Source: Arthrobacter sp. HY1533
GTDB lineage: Bacteria > Actinomycetota > Actinomycetes > Actinomycetales > Micrococcaceae
Length of the DNA: 64,000 nucleotides
Direction of reading: 5' to 3'
Assembly: GCF_027568515.1 (NCBI RefSeq)
Contig: NZ_JANKZF010000006.1
Location: forward strand, 204,623 to 268,622
In this document: positions 45,327-54,489 of the stretch, piece by piece
Layout of the letters: each line of letters begins with the position of its first letter
Position numbering within the stretch: position 1 is the stretch's first letter
Notes under the pieces: model-generated
The model's input: only the letters and a program-made list of their open reading frames with translations
The model's database searches: none
What the model was told of the DNA's origin: nothing
Program-made: the position numbers and the translations under genes

Positions 45327-46931
45327 TCAGGCGTCCACGGTGGGCCTGCCCACCGTGATGGGAATGCCGGTGCCCGGAGTGGGCGGCTCGTAGGAGTCGT
45401 CGAAAGGCAGGTAGTCCATGTCCAGCAGCGGGTTCTCGTCCTGCGTCTGCACCAGTTCCCGGGCCTCCTCAACCGTGGCCACGCTCGGCATGGAGCCGGG
45501 CAGCGGCTTCTGGGCGGACTCCTTCAGGAAGTAGATGCCCACCGCGCCAATGGCGCTGGTCGCCATCAGGTAGTACGCCGGCATCATGTCGTTGCCCGTG
45601 AGGGTGATCAGGCCCTGGATGATGAACGGCGCCGTGCCGCCAAAGATGGCCACGGCAAAGTTGTAGGAGATCCCCATGCCGCCGTAGCGGCTCGAGGTCG
45701 GGAACAGTGCCGGCAGCGAGGACGCCAGGTTCGCCACGTAGAACGTGACGGGGAAGGCGATCAGGGCCAGGCCCACCATGGTGGACCAGATCTCGCCGAC
45801 CCCAATGAACAGGAATGCCGGAACGGCAAACACCACAGTGCTCAAGGCCCCGATCCACAGCACGGGCCGGCGGCCAATCCTGTCTGAAAGCTTCCCGGTG
45901 AGGGGGATGCACAGGGCCATGATGACCAGCACGGGGATGGTCAGCAGGGTTCCGTGCACAGGGTCGTAACCCTTGGAGTCCGTCAGGTACGTGGGCATGT
46001 AGGAGGTCAGGGCGTAGCCCACAGTGTTTGCGGCGGCCACCAGAATCACGGCCAGCAGCACCTGGCGCCAGAACACCTTGACCAGGTGGACGGGGCCGCG
46101 CGAGGCGTCCTCGTCACCGGCGGTGGCGGACTTGGCGTGCTCCTCGGCTGCGTCGAGGGTTGCCTGGAACTGCGGCGACTCCTCGATCTTCATCCTGAAG
46201 TACACGGCCACGGCGCCCAGCGGGCCGGCCACCAGGAACGGCAGGCGCCAACCCCACTGCTCCATGGCCTCCTGGCCCAGCGTCAGCTGGAGCACGGAGA
46301 CCAGGGCCGCACCGATGGCGAAGCCCATGTAGCTGCCAAAGTCCAGGATGCTGGCAAAGTAGCCGCGGCGCTTGTCGGGGGCGTATTCGCTCACGAACGT
46401 GGTGGCGCCGGCATACTCGCCGCCGGTGGAGAAGCCCTGGACGAGCTTGAGCACCACCAGCAGCACTGCGGCCCAGAGTCCGATCTGGGAATAGCCGGGC
46501 AGCAGCCCCACGGCGAACGTGGAGGCGGCCATGATCATGAGTGTGGCGGCGAGGACCTTTTGGCGCCCCACCTTGTCGCCGAGCCAGCCAAAGACCACGC
46601 CGCCCAGCGGGCGGGCCAGGAAGGTGGCGGCGAACGTTCCCAGCAGGAACAGGGTCTGTACGGCCGGGTCCGCCTCGGGCAGGAATACCGGCCCCATGGT
46701 GGCGATCAGGTATCCGAAGATGCCCACGTCGTACCACTCCATGGTGTTTCCCACGACGGTTCCGCCGAGGGCTTTTCTGAGCATCGGCTGGTCCACGACA
46801 TTTACGTCGTCAACGGCCAGCCGGCGTTTTTTGAGTTTGGGCAGGCGGGGCAATTTGGGCCGGGCCTGCATGCGGTCTGCGGTGTCCTTAACACCTGTTT
46901 CCGGTTGAATCATGCTTCGGTCTGTGGGCAT
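45327..46931 (-). CDS. proP: MHS-family MFS symporter, ProP type
   Basis: A 534-residue proton symporter of the metabolite:H+ family, probably for betaine, proline or organic acids. Its 12 helices carry GNTMEWYDVGIFGYL in TM1, RPLGGVVFGWLGDKVGRQKV between TM2 and TM3, and GFSTGGEYAGATTFVSEYAP in TM4-5, all MHS hallmarks. There is an unusual basic N-terminal extension (KLPRLPKLKKRR) and a long acidic C-terminal tail. ATG 46931 has AAGGGGATG upstream. A predicted extended -10 promoter lies about 70 bp upstream. Confidence 0.88.
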   Translation of the reverse strand: MPTDRSMIQPETGVKDTADRMQARPKLPRLPKLKKRRLAVDDVNVVDQPMLRKALGGTVVGNTMEWYDVGIFGYLIATMGPVFLPEADPAVQTLFLLGTFAATFLARPLGGVVFGWLGDKVGRQKVLAATLMIMAASTFAVGLLPGYSQIGLWAAVLLVVLKLVQGFSTGGEYAGATTFVSEYAPDKRRGYFASILDFGSYMGFAIGAALVSVLQLTLGQEAMEQWGWRLPFLVAGPLGAVAVYFRMKIEESPQFQATLDAAEEHAKSATAGDEDASRGPVHLVKVFWRQVLLAVILVAAANTVGYALTSYMPTYLTDSKGYDPVHGTLLTIPVLVIMALCIPLTGKLSDRIGRRPVLWIGALSTVVFAVPAFLFIGVGEIWSTMVGLALIAFPVTFYVANLASSLPALFPTSSRYGGMGISYNFAVAIFGGTAPFIIQGLITLTGNDMMPAYYLMATSAIGAVGIYFLKESAQKPLPGSMPSVATVEEARELVQTQDENPLLDMDYLPFDDSYEPPTPGTGIPITVGRPTVDA

Positions 46932-46998
46932 TTGCTCATCCCCTTAAGGAGTTCATTTGCTTGCGACTTTCTGCTGCATCGCTACGGGCAGACCTTAA

Positions 46999-47007
46999 AT
47001 TCTAGCA
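46999..47007 (-). promoter_or_regulatory. Extended -10 promoter of proP
   Basis: TGC-TAGAAT on the minus strand (46999-47007); no convincing -35 box. The leader would be about 60 nt. The rest of 46932-47153 has only a terminator and repeats. Confidence 0.5.
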
Positions 47008-47051
47008 GACGGCGCATTTTCGCCCCTGGCAGCCCTTTTGTCAAGAGGCAA

Positions 47052-47099
47052 AAAACCCCGCCATCGCGGGCCCAAACTGGGCACGACGGCGGGGGTTTT
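47052..47099 (-). terminator. Terminator of the fru-ptsI operon
   Basis: AAAACCCCGCC (47052-47062) pairs with GGCGGGGGTTTT (47088-47099) with one bulge; on the minus strand the stem ends in a T-run. Confidence 0.65.
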
Positions 47100-47105
47100 G
47101 GCCGG

Positions 47106-47127
47106 GATCTCGACAGGCTCGATCACC
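47106..47127. repeat. Third copy of the palindromic repeat
   Basis: GATCTCGACAGGCTCGATCA and the following CC matches the complement of the dhaM copy at about 20 of 22 positions; it lies between the terminator and the ptsI stop. Confidence 0.6.
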
Positions 47128-47153
47128 GGGAATCGGGCTCGATCAGCGGCCGG

Positions 47154-48872
47154 TTACAGGCCCAGTTCGGCCAGTGCAGGCAGGCCCGCCCGGACGAGTT
47201 CGCGCGCCTCGGCGGCGGACGCCGCGGCCACGGCCCGGTTGGCCAGTGCCTGCGCCTGCGCCAGGGTGACGGTGCGCAGCACGGCGGCCACGGCCGGCAG
47301 CGCGCGCGGGGTCATGGACAGCGTGCTGACGCCCAGTCCGGCAAGCACGACGGCGAGGGCCGGGTCAGCGGCCGACTCGCCACAGACACCAACCGGCTTG
47401 GGCGAGGGAGTTTCCAGCCCCAGCGCGGGCGAGTGCTTTGCCTGCGCGACGGAACCGTCAACGGTGGCCTGGACAAGTGCCAGCACTGCAGGTTGCCAGG
47501 GGTCGTTGAGCGCCGCGAGCGGGCCCAGCTGGCGGTCGGCCGCCATGGCGTACTGGGTGAGGTCGTTGGTCCCCAGGCTGGCGAATGCCACGTGATCCAG
47601 GATGTGCCGTGATGTCAGCGCCGCGGACGGCACCTCCACCATGACGCCCGGAATGCGTAGTCCCGCGGCCGTGCACATGGCGGCAAAGTCGGCAGCCTCG
47701 GCCGGGGTGGAGATCATGGGGGCCATGACCCAGACGTCGGCACCCGAGGAGGCTGCCGCGTCGGCAATGGCGCCCAGCTGCCGCGCCAGGACACCCGGGG
47801 TGGTCAGGTCGGTGCGGTAACCGCGCACGCCCAGGGCGGGGTTGGGCTCGGTGGAATCCGTCAGGAAGGGCAGCGGCTTGTCTGCCCCGGCGTCCAGGGT
47901 GCGGACCACGACCTTCTTGCCCGCGAAGGCGTCGAAGACGCCCTTGTAGGCGGCCACCTGGTCGTCGTGGCTGGGCTCGGTGCTGTTGCCCAGGAAGCAG
48001 AATTCGGTGCGCAGCAGGCCCACGCCCTGGGCGTTGGCGGCGGCTGCCTCCTGGGCGTCCTTCGCCCCGCCCACGTTGGCCAACAGCGGAACCAGTGTTC
48101 CGTCGGCAAGTGCCCCGGCGCCGTCGAAAACGTCCAGCAGGGACGCCTTCTCCTGCCACTGGGCCACGGCGGCACGCTCGGCGTCACCCGGTTCGGTGCT
48201 GACAACCCCTGCGGAGCCGTCCACGAACACCAGGTCGCCCTCGGCAATGCCGGCCACGCCGGCTGCGGCCACGACGGCGGGCAGCCCCAGGCTGCGGGCA
48301 ATGATGGCGGTGTGCGACTGGGGGCCGCCACCGGCCGTCACGAGGGCTATGACCTTGGAGGGGTCCAGCGTGGCGGTGTCGGCCGGGGCGAGGTCGTCGG
48401 CGAGCAGGATGAAGGGCTCGGCGGCATCCGGGATTTCAGGGGCCGGGACGCCGCGCAGGGCGGCAACAATCCGGGAACGGACATCCAGGACGTCGTGGGA
48501 GCGTTCGGCCATGTAGCCGCCCAGGTTGGTCAGCATCTGGGCAACCGAGTCTCCGGCCTCCCAGATGGCCCGCTCGGCGGACACTCCCGTGTTGATGAGC
48601 TTGACCGCTGCCTTGATCAGCATGGGGTCGGTGGCCATCAGGGCCGTGGCCTCAAGGACCTCCTTGCCGGCGCCATCGGCCCGTGAAGCACGCTCCTGCA
48701 GGGCCGCCTTCACGGTTGCCCCCGCGGACTTCAGGGATGCGGCGGCAGTCTCCGGCGCCGTCGAACTTTCCAACTTTTCACCGGCGGGCGGTTCGGCCAG
48801 GGCGGGCGGCATGTGGCGGACGGGGCCAATGACGCGGCCCCGGAAGACGCCGACTCCAACAAAGTTCTGCAC
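47154..48872 (-). CDS. ptsI: PTS enzyme I (phosphoenolpyruvate--protein phosphotransferase)
   Basis: Starts the PTS cascade by taking phosphate from PEP and passing it to HPr. The 572 residues have the phospho-His domain with His187 in GGGPQSHTAIIARS and the C-terminal PEP-binding barrel with LLRTEFCFLG, ASLGTNDLTQYAMAADR and catalytic Cys in VGVCGESAADP. GTG 48872 is chosen because AAAGGAGCAACC stands just upstream; ATG 48893 would add seven residues containing that site. It closes the operon fruR-fruK-fruA-ptsI. No HPr gene lies beside it. Confidence 0.95.
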   Translation of the reverse strand: MQNFVGVGVFRGRVIGPVRHMPPALAEPPAGEKLESSTAPETAAASLKSAGATVKAALQERASRADGAGKEVLEATALMATDPMLIKAAVKLINTGVSAERAIWEAGDSVAQMLTNLGGYMAERSHDVLDVRSRIVAALRGVPAPEIPDAAEPFILLADDLAPADTATLDPSKVIALVTAGGGPQSHTAIIARSLGLPAVVAAAGVAGIAEGDLVFVDGSAGVVSTEPGDAERAAVAQWQEKASLLDVFDGAGALADGTLVPLLANVGGAKDAQEAAAANAQGVGLLRTEFCFLGNSTEPSHDDQVAAYKGVFDAFAGKKVVVRTLDAGADKPLPFLTDSTEPNPALGVRGYRTDLTTPGVLARQLGAIADAAASSGADVWVMAPMISTPAEAADFAAMCTAAGLRIPGVMVEVPSAALTSRHILDHVAFASLGTNDLTQYAMAADRQLGPLAALNDPWQPAVLALVQATVDGSVAQAKHSPALGLETPSPKPVGVCGESAADPALAVVLAGLGVSTLSMTPRALPAVAAVLRTVTLAQAQALANRAVAAASAAEARELVRAGLPALAELGL

Positions 48873-48901
48873 GGTTGCTCCTTTGACAATCATGGCCGGG
48901 C

Positions 48902-50941
48902 CTATGCGGCCACGCCAGCAGGCTGCGGTGCTGCAAGGGTATCAACGGGCTTGCGGACAGCCCAGCGTTTCAGCGCAACCACCGAGAACGCGGCCACCAC
49001 GGTGCCCACCAGGATGGACAGGGCGAACATGCCCAGGTTGCCGATCGCGAAGAAGACGAAGAATCCGCCGTGGGGTGCCTGTGAGGTCACGTGGAAGGCC
49101 ATGGTCATGGCGCCCGTGATGGCACCGCCCAGCATGGAGGCCGGGATGACGCGCAGGGGGTCGGCCGCGGCGAACGGGATGGCGCCTTCGGAGATGAACG
49201 ATGCGCCCAGCAGCCAGGCGGCCTTGCCGTTCTCGCGCTCGGCGAGGGAGAAGCGCTTCTTGTCGAGCACGGTGGCCAGGGCCATGGCGAGCGGGGGAAC
49301 CATGCCCGCCGCCATGACGGTGGCCATGATTTCCCACGGCGCCTGGTTGGCGATGCTGCCGGCGCCCAGGCCGGCCACGGCGAAGGCGTACGCCACCTTG
49401 TTGACGGGGCCGCCCAGGTCGAAGCACATCATGAGGCCAAGGATGATGCCCAGCACGACGGCGGAGGCCCCGGACATTCCCGTCAACCAGTTGTTCAGTC
49501 CAACAGTGAGGGCGGCGATGGGTGCGCCGAGGAACAGGAGCATGGCGCCGGAGGCGATGATGGAGCCCAGCAGCGGGATGATGACCACGGGCATCAGGCC
49601 ACGCAGCCAGCGCGGGACCTTCCAGCTGCCGATCCAGTACGCGGCCAGGCCGGCCAGGATGCCGCCCACCAGGCCGCCGAGGAATCCGGCGCCCATGAAG
49701 ACGGCGATGGCGCCTGCGGTGAAGCCGGGTGCAATGCCGGGGCGGTCGGCGATCCCGAAGGCAATGTAGCCTGCCAGTGCGGGGACCAGGAACGCCATGG
49801 AGAGGCCGCCGATCTTGAACGCGACAGCACCCAGGTACGCCCCGAGCGGGCCCAAGGCATGCAGCGGATACTCGGTGGGCAGGTTGCCCAGGCTGCTGCT
49901 GGCAAGGATCTTGTCAGCCGCGCCGGCGATCTCGAAGCCGCCCAGCAGGAAGCCGAGCGCAATCAGCAGGCCACCACCGGCCACAAACGGGATCATGTAG
50001 CTGACACCTGTCAGCAGGACCTTCTTGATCTTGGCGCCCAGGCTTTCGCCCGAGGCCGCGGCCTTCTGCTCGGCGGCTTCCTCCGCGCCGAAGTGCGGAA
50101 CGCGGTGCGCATTCGGGTTGTCGGCCGCGGCCACGGCCTCCTGGATCATTTTCGCGGGCTCGTCGATGCCGCGCTTGACCGGAGAGCTCACCAGCGGCTT
50201 GCCGGCAAAGCGCTCCTTGCCGCGGACGTCTACGTCGACGGCGAAAATCACGGCGTCGGCGGCGGCAATCACGGCCGGGTCCAGAGGCGTCACGGCGCCG
50301 GAGCCCTGGGTTTCGACCTGCAGCTCAACGCCGGCCTCCTGGGCGGCGGCGACGAGCGAATCGGCGGCCATGTACGTGTGTGCGATCCCCGTGGGGCACG
50401 CCGTCACGGCAACGATGCGCTTGCGGCGGGACGCGGAGGGTGCAGCGACCTCCGGTACAGCGGCCTCCTGGGCGGCGGCCGGCTTGGGCTTGTCTGCCAG
50501 CGCGTCCGCCACCAGGGCCACGATGTCGGCCGGGGTTGCCGCTGCGCGCAGGGCCGCCGTGAAGTCCTTCTTGATGAGGGAACGGGCCAGCTTGGAGAGC
50601 AGCTTGAGGTGTTCATTGTCGGCGCCTGCGGGGGCTGCGATGAAGAACACGATGTCGGCCGGGCCGTCCTTGGCGCCGAAGTCAACGGCAGGCTTCAGGC
50701 GGGCCATGGCCAGCGTGGCTTCCAGCACCGCCCCGGAGCGGCAGTGCGGGATGGCGATGCCGCCGGGAACGCCTGTTGAGGTCTTTTGCTCGCGGGCCAG
50801 GGCATCGGCAAAGAGGCCCTCAACTTCAGAGGCGCGGCCGTTCTTGGCAACAAGTTCGGCAAGGTGGCGGATGACAGAGGTGGTGTCGGTGCCGAGGTCG
50901 GCGTCGAGGATGACCAGATCGTCGTTGATAAGGGTTGTCAT
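48902..50941 (-). CDS. fruA: Fructose PTS permease, EIIABC
   Basis: Imports fructose as fructose 1-phosphate. The 679 residues run IIA (1-150, His66 in IPHCRSG), IIB (about 174-275, Cys182 in VTACPTGIAHTY) and IIC (about 305-670, with GVSYMIPFVAGGGLLIALGF and multiple helices). The three phosphotransfer domains in one chain mean it needs only enzyme I and HPr. It starts 1 bp before the fruK stop. Confidence 0.95.
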   Translation of the reverse strand: MTTLINDDLVILDADLGTDTTSVIRHLAELVAKNGRASEVEGLFADALAREQKTSTGVPGGIAIPHCRSGAVLEATLAMARLKPAVDFGAKDGPADIVFFIAAPAGADNEHLKLLSKLARSLIKKDFTAALRAAATPADIVALVADALADKPKPAAAQEAAVPEVAAPSASRRKRIVAVTACPTGIAHTYMAADSLVAAAQEAGVELQVETQGSGAVTPLDPAVIAAADAVIFAVDVDVRGKERFAGKPLVSSPVKRGIDEPAKMIQEAVAAADNPNAHRVPHFGAEEAAEQKAAASGESLGAKIKKVLLTGVSYMIPFVAGGGLLIALGFLLGGFEIAGAADKILASSSLGNLPTEYPLHALGPLGAYLGAVAFKIGGLSMAFLVPALAGYIAFGIADRPGIAPGFTAGAIAVFMGAGFLGGLVGGILAGLAAYWIGSWKVPRWLRGLMPVVIIPLLGSIIASGAMLLFLGAPIAALTVGLNNWLTGMSGASAVVLGIILGLMMCFDLGGPVNKVAYAFAVAGLGAGSIANQAPWEIMATVMAAGMVPPLAMALATVLDKKRFSLAERENGKAAWLLGASFISEGAIPFAAADPLRVIPASMLGGAITGAMTMAFHVTSQAPHGGFFVFFAIGNLGMFALSILVGTVVAAFSVVALKRWAVRKPVDTLAAPQPAGVAA

Positions 50942-50942
50942 G

Positions 50943-51905
50943 TCAGTTCTCTTCGGCTGGGGCCAGGACCGTCACGGTGACGGTGGCCGGGGTGGTTTCT
51001 GCGAGGGAGGGAACCATGGTTCCGGGGAGGGAGGCGGCGGCCGCACCATGGGCCACCGCCTGCTGCAGGCAGGCCGTGCGGGAATCCCCGCGCAGCGTTG
51101 CCAGCAGATATCCGGACAGGGCGGAATCGCCCGCGCCCACGGTGCTCTTTGCCTTGATGGCCGGGCCGCGCCCGTGCCAGCTGCCGTCCGCGGCGACCAG
51201 CACCGCACCCTTGGAGCCAAGCGTGGCCAGCACTGCGCCAACACCGCCTTGCACCAGGGCCATGGCTGCCGAGGCTGCCGCGGCCGGGTCCGATTCCAGG
51301 GCGTCGCCGTTGGAAATGCCTGTCAGTTCCGCGAGCTCTTCGCCGTTGGGCTTGAGCAAGTCGGGATTGGCGCGCAGGCATTCGCGCAGAGGGGCGCCGG
51401 AGGAATCCACGGCAATCCGTGGAGCCAGCGGGCCATGCGCCGCGCGGACTGCCTCGATGGCGGTGGCGTAGAAGTCAACGGGAACACCCGGCGGAAGCGA
51501 GCCGGCCAGCACGAGCCAGGAGGCGCCGTCGGACTTTTCCACCGTGAGCGCCAGCAGTTGCGCAAGCTGGGCAGGCGTGATCACCGGGCCGGGTTCGTTG
51601 ACCTTGGTGGTGGTGCCGTCGGGCTCCGTGATGGCCACGTTGCTGCGCAGAGCTGCGCCGATGGGCATGGCCAGGTGCGGGATGTCCTCGAGCACCAGGG
51701 CGCGGACCACGGCGTCGCCGGCGTCCCCGGGGAGCAAGGCAAGGGCGCCAACACCGGAAGCGGAGAGGGCCCGGACAATGTTCACGCCCTTGCCGCCGGG
51801 ATGCTGGGAGGCGGCGGTGGCGCGCTGCACCTCGCCGCGTTCCAGCGGGCCGGCCAGCTCGATGGTGCGGTCCAGGCTCGGGTTGGGGGTCAAGGTGAGG
51901 ATCAT
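50943..51905 (-). CDS. fruK: 1-phosphofructokinase
   Basis: Converts fructose 1-phosphate to fructose 1,6-bisphosphate. The 320 residues are PfkB family: TLTPNPSLDRTIEL start, HPGGKGVNIVRALSASG signature and STVGAGDSALSGYLL with the catalytic Asp. It overlaps the upstream regulator stop by 4 bp (ATGA) and is followed directly by fruA. Confidence 0.95.
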   Translation of the reverse strand: MILTLTPNPSLDRTIELAGPLERGEVQRATAASQHPGGKGVNIVRALSASGVGALALLPGDAGDAVVRALVLEDIPHLAMPIGAALRSNVAITEPDGTTTKVNEPGPVITPAQLAQLLALTVEKSDGASWLVLAGSLPPGVPVDFYATAIEAVRAAHGPLAPRIAVDSSGAPLRECLRANPDLLKPNGEELAELTGISNGDALESDPAAAASAAMALVQGGVGAVLATLGSKGAVLVAADGSWHGRGPAIKAKSTVGAGDSALSGYLLATLRGDSRTACLQQAVAHGAAAASLPGTMVPSLAETTPATVTVTVLAPAEEN

Positions 51906-52690
51906 GCCACCACGACCTCTACGCCTGCGGCGGCCAGGGCGGCGGCCAGTTCGGGGTCGGGTGCGGCAGTGGTGACCACGGTGTCGATCTCCTCCAGGGT
52001 TGCGAAGCGGACAAGGGTTTCGATGCCAAATTTGGACGCGTCGGCCAAAACCACAACCTGCCGGGCCGCCCGGACCATGGCGGTCTTGGTGGCGGCCTCG
52101 ACGGGGTCGGGGGTGCTCAGGCCGAAGTCGGCGTGGATGCCGTTGGCGCCAATGAAGGCGATGTCGGGGCGGAGCGCGCCGAGCTGTTCCGTGGCGCGGG
52201 CGCCCACCACGGCGCTGGTCAGGCCGCGGACTCGGCCGCCCACGATGTCCAGGAGCAGGTGCGAGTTGGTGCTCAGTGACGCCGCGGTGGGCAGGGAGTT
52301 GGTGATGACCAGCAGCTCATCGCCCGGATTGGCGGGGGACCAGCCGGCAAGGCGCTCGGCCAGCGCGGCCGTGGTGCTGCCCGAATCCAGCAGGATCGAG
52401 GCGGTGGGCGCCGCGGGGATGAGGGCCAGGGCGGCCGCGGCGATGCGCTGCTTCTCATCCAGGTGCTGGGCCTGGCGTTCGCTCAGGCTCAGCTCCGAAC
52501 GGGTGAGGCGGTCCACGCCCACGGCGCCGCCATGGACGCGGCGCAGCAGGCCGGCCTCCTCGAGGGTGGCCAGGTCGCGGCGGACGGTTTCCTGGGTGAT
52601 CGCAAACAGTTCGGCCAGCTCGTTGACGCCGACCCTGCCCTGGACGCTGACGAGTTCGGCGGTCCTGCGGTGCCGTTCCTCCGCAAACAT
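51902..52690 (-). CDS. fruR: DeoR-family regulator of fructose use
   Basis: A 262-residue DeoR protein: winged helix at 1-60 (VNELAELFAITQETVRRDLA, VHGGAVGVDR) and a sugar-phosphate-sensing domain with ILLDSGSTTAALAE and ATKTAMVRAARQVVVLADASK. ATG 52690 has GGAAGGAATCCAC upstream; the longer frame from 52753 is unlikely. First gene of the operon, so it probably represses itself and fruK-fruA-ptsI until fructose 1-phosphate is present. Confidence 0.92.
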   Translation of the reverse strand: MFAEERHRRTAELVSVQGRVGVNELAELFAITQETVRRDLATLEEAGLLRRVHGGAVGVDRLTRSELSLSERQAQHLDEKQRIAAAALALIPAAPTASILLDSGSTTAALAERLAGWSPANPGDELLVITNSLPTAASLSTNSHLLLDIVGGRVRGLTSAVVGARATEQLGALRPDIAFIGANGIHADFGLSTPDPVEAATKTAMVRAARQVVVLADASKFGIETLVRFATLEEIDTVVTTAAPDPELAAALAAAGVEVVVA

Positions 52691-52773
52691 GTGGATTCCT
52701 TCCGGTGGTGCTGCCTGCGTCCTGGTGGCGCCGGCCCCCGTGATGAGAGTCACAGGGTGTTGTTTCAGTTGAC

Positions 52774-52801
52774 TTTATCTGCGATTATCTTTGTTTGTCA
52801 A
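52774..52801 (-). promoter_or_regulatory. Promoter of the fru operon
   Basis: On the minus strand a perfect TTGACA (52796-52801), 16 bp, then GATAAA (52774-52779). Confidence 0.7.
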
Positions 52802-52825
52802 TGCGATTCCCACATAAACAAAGAT
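52787..52825. promoter_or_regulatory. Putative FruR operator pair
   Basis: ATCTTTGTTT (52787-52796) and its exact complement AAACAAAGAT (52816-52825) lie 19 bp apart and flank the -35 box; the left arm also repeats partly at 52774-52780 (TTTATCT). A good target for a DeoR-type oligomer. Confidence 0.65.
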
Positions 52826-52880
52826 TCGTGGCTGCGGTGGGGTCTGTCCGGTGCCGCCACAACCGCTCCTTCCCCGCTTG

Positions 52881-52940
52881 ACCGCACCTTTTGCGCATAA
52901 CCGTGGGCAGGTGCCAGCGAACAAGCGCAGAAGGTGCGGT
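52881..52940. repeat. Long hairpin between divergent fruR and esterase genes
   Basis: The arms ACCGCACCTTTTGCGC (52881-52896) and GCGCAGAAGGTGCGGT (52925-52940) match at 15 of 16 positions. No gene lies in 52691-52973. Function unknown; it stands directly upstream of the esterase promoter. Confidence 0.5.
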
Positions 52941-52961
52941 TGTGCGGATTGGGCCGCCGGG

Positions 52962-52967
52962 TAGTCT
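52962..52967 (+). promoter_or_regulatory. -10 element for leaderless esterase gene
   Basis: TAGTCT ends six bases before the ATG at 52974; TTGTGC (52940-52945) is a possible -35 at 16 bp. Confidence 0.55.
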
Positions 52968-52973
52968 GGCCCC

Positions 52974-53615
52974 ATGGAAACCGTTGCGTGGTCGCGGCCG
53001 GAGGCCGAACGTGCAGGGACGCCGTTGCTGCTCATGCTGCATGGCTATGGCTCGGACGAGGCCCGCATGGCCGCCATGTTCGGCGCCATGCCAGCGGGGT
53101 TCACGTGCGCCGCACCGAGGGCACCGCGTGACATTGGCGGGGACCGCGGCTGGTTCCTGCTGGACTATTTCCTGGCCAACGACTTCGCCGAGGTCGTGGG
53201 CGCCGCCTCCGCCCTGCTGGCCTGGCTGGACACCGCCATGGAAGCCCACAAATTCAGCAGCGTCTCACTGCTGGGCTACTCGCAGGGCATGGCCATGGCA
53301 ACCACGCTCATGCGGCTGCGCCCGGAGATGTTCACCGTGGGTGTGGGGCTCTCCGGTTTCGCCCTGAAGAACGAATTGTTGGCCGCCATGGAACCGCTGC
53401 CGCGCCGCATCCCGTTCCTGTGGGCGCGCGACCCCGCGGACCTCGTCATCAACCCGGACGCCACGGCCTTCACGGAGGAATGGCTGGAGGCCAACACCGA
53501 GCTGTCCCACGCCCGGTACGACGGGCTGGGCCACAACACCCGCGCCGACGAGCTTTCCGACATCTCATCGTTCCTCACGGGCCACGTGCCCGGATCCTTC
53601 AGGCCGCGAGGGTAG
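52974..53615 (+). CDS. Phospholipase/carboxylesterase-type alpha/beta hydrolase
   Basis: A 213-residue alpha/beta hydrolase of the small carboxylesterase family. Oxyanion loop LMLHGYGSDE (20-29), nucleophile Ser103 in GYSQG, acid Asp153 or Asp156 in ARDPADLVI and catalytic His187 in GLGHNTRADE. No signal peptide, so intracellular. The substrate is unknown. A small hypothetical gene follows 7 bp later. Confidence 0.87.
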   Translation: METVAWSRPEAERAGTPLLLMLHGYGSDEARMAAMFGAMPAGFTCAAPRAPRDIGGDRGWFLLDYFLANDFAEVVGAASALLAWLDTAMEAHKFSSVSLLGYSQGMAMATTLMRLRPEMFTVGVGLSGFALKNELLAAMEPLPRRIPFLWARDPADLVINPDATAFTEEWLEANTELSHARYDGLGHNTRADELSDISSFLTGHVPGSFRPRG

Positions 53616-53622
53616 GCACGCA

Positions 53623-53865
53623 GTGGCCAGGGCACCGGACGGCTTCGAGTTCACTGCCTCCCCAAACGGGGACGTCGCCGTCACCCACCATGGGCGCCTG
53701 GCCGCCACCCTGCGCGGTGCCGCAGCCAACAAATTCTTGGCCGATGCGGAAACCGGCGACCCCCAGCAGCTGATGGCCCGGGTGACCGGCAACTACCGCC
53801 GCGGCAACGAGCGCACAGCCAGAAACCACCCACGCAACAAGGCGCCGGGTCAACCGAATGGTTGA
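53623..53865 (+). CDS. Small conserved hypothetical protein
   Basis: An 80-residue protein (GTG start) with GFEFTASPNGDVAVTHHGRLAATLRG, split here as a strand pair (about 7-31), then QLMARVTGNYRRGNERTARN. Basic C-terminus. It directly follows the esterase and uses the same codon pattern as its neighbours, which supports a real gene. No function is known. Confidence 0.7.
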   Translation: MARAPDGFEFTASPNGDVAVTHHGRLAATLRGAAANKFLADAETGDPQQLMARVTGNYRRGNERTARNHPRNKAPGQPNG

Positions 53866-53934
53866 TGGACTGTGCCGGGCATGTCCATACTGTGGAAGTA
53901 AACGCCCAACCGGGCCTGGACGAAAAGGAATTCC

Positions 53935-54384
53935 ATGAAGAAGCTCTTTTATTCGGCATTCGCCTACATGGTCATCGGCGTGCTCTCGGGACTTTTCTAC
54001 CGCGAATACACCAAGGCGGCCGACTTCCAGGGGTACACGCAGCTCTCCATCGTCCACACGCACCTGCTGACGCTCGGCTTCATTGTGCTGCTGATTGTCC
54101 TGATCCTGGAAAAGCTGTTCGCCCTTTCCGAATCAAAACTGTTCAACTGGTTCTTCTGGACGTACAACGCCGGCCTGGTGCTGACCGCCGCCATCATGGT
54201 GGTGCACGGGATGCTGCAGGTGGACGGTGCCAAGGACGTTTCCGCAGCCATTCCCGGGATTGCCGGACTGGGCCACATCTTCCTCAGTGCCGGCATGGTG
54301 TTGCTGTTCCTGGCCCTGCGCACCCGCCTGTTTGGCGCCTCCGCGAAGAACGACGCCGGAACTTCCGCCGCGCTCGCAGGCTAA
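53935..54384 (+). CDS. DUF2871 membrane protein
   Basis: A 149-residue protein with four membrane helices and conserved histidines in IVHTHLLTLGF and MVVHGM, as in DUF2871. Such spaced histidines could bind haem or metal, but no activity is established. AAAAGGAATTCC precedes the ATG. Confidence 0.85.
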   Translation: MKKLFYSAFAYMVIGVLSGLFYREYTKAADFQGYTQLSIVHTHLLTLGFIVLLIVLILEKLFALSESKLFNWFFWTYNAGLVLTAAIMVVHGMLQVDGAKDVSAAIPGIAGLGHIFLSAGMVLLFLALRTRLFGASAKNDAGTSAALAG

Positions 54385-54489
54385 CCACCGCCGGGGCCGG
54401 GCAGGCGCGGGCGGTTTTCCCCTGAGTGAACCCCGGGCGCCAGGCCAGGCGGGGCGGCTACCCTTGAGGCAAGACAGGCAGGGGAAATC

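Noticed and set aside
50025..52772. A 915-codon open frame on the plus strand
   Set aside because: It runs antisense to fruA, fruK and fruR, which have clear domains and active-site residues; long antisense frames are a side effect of high GC in the third codon position.
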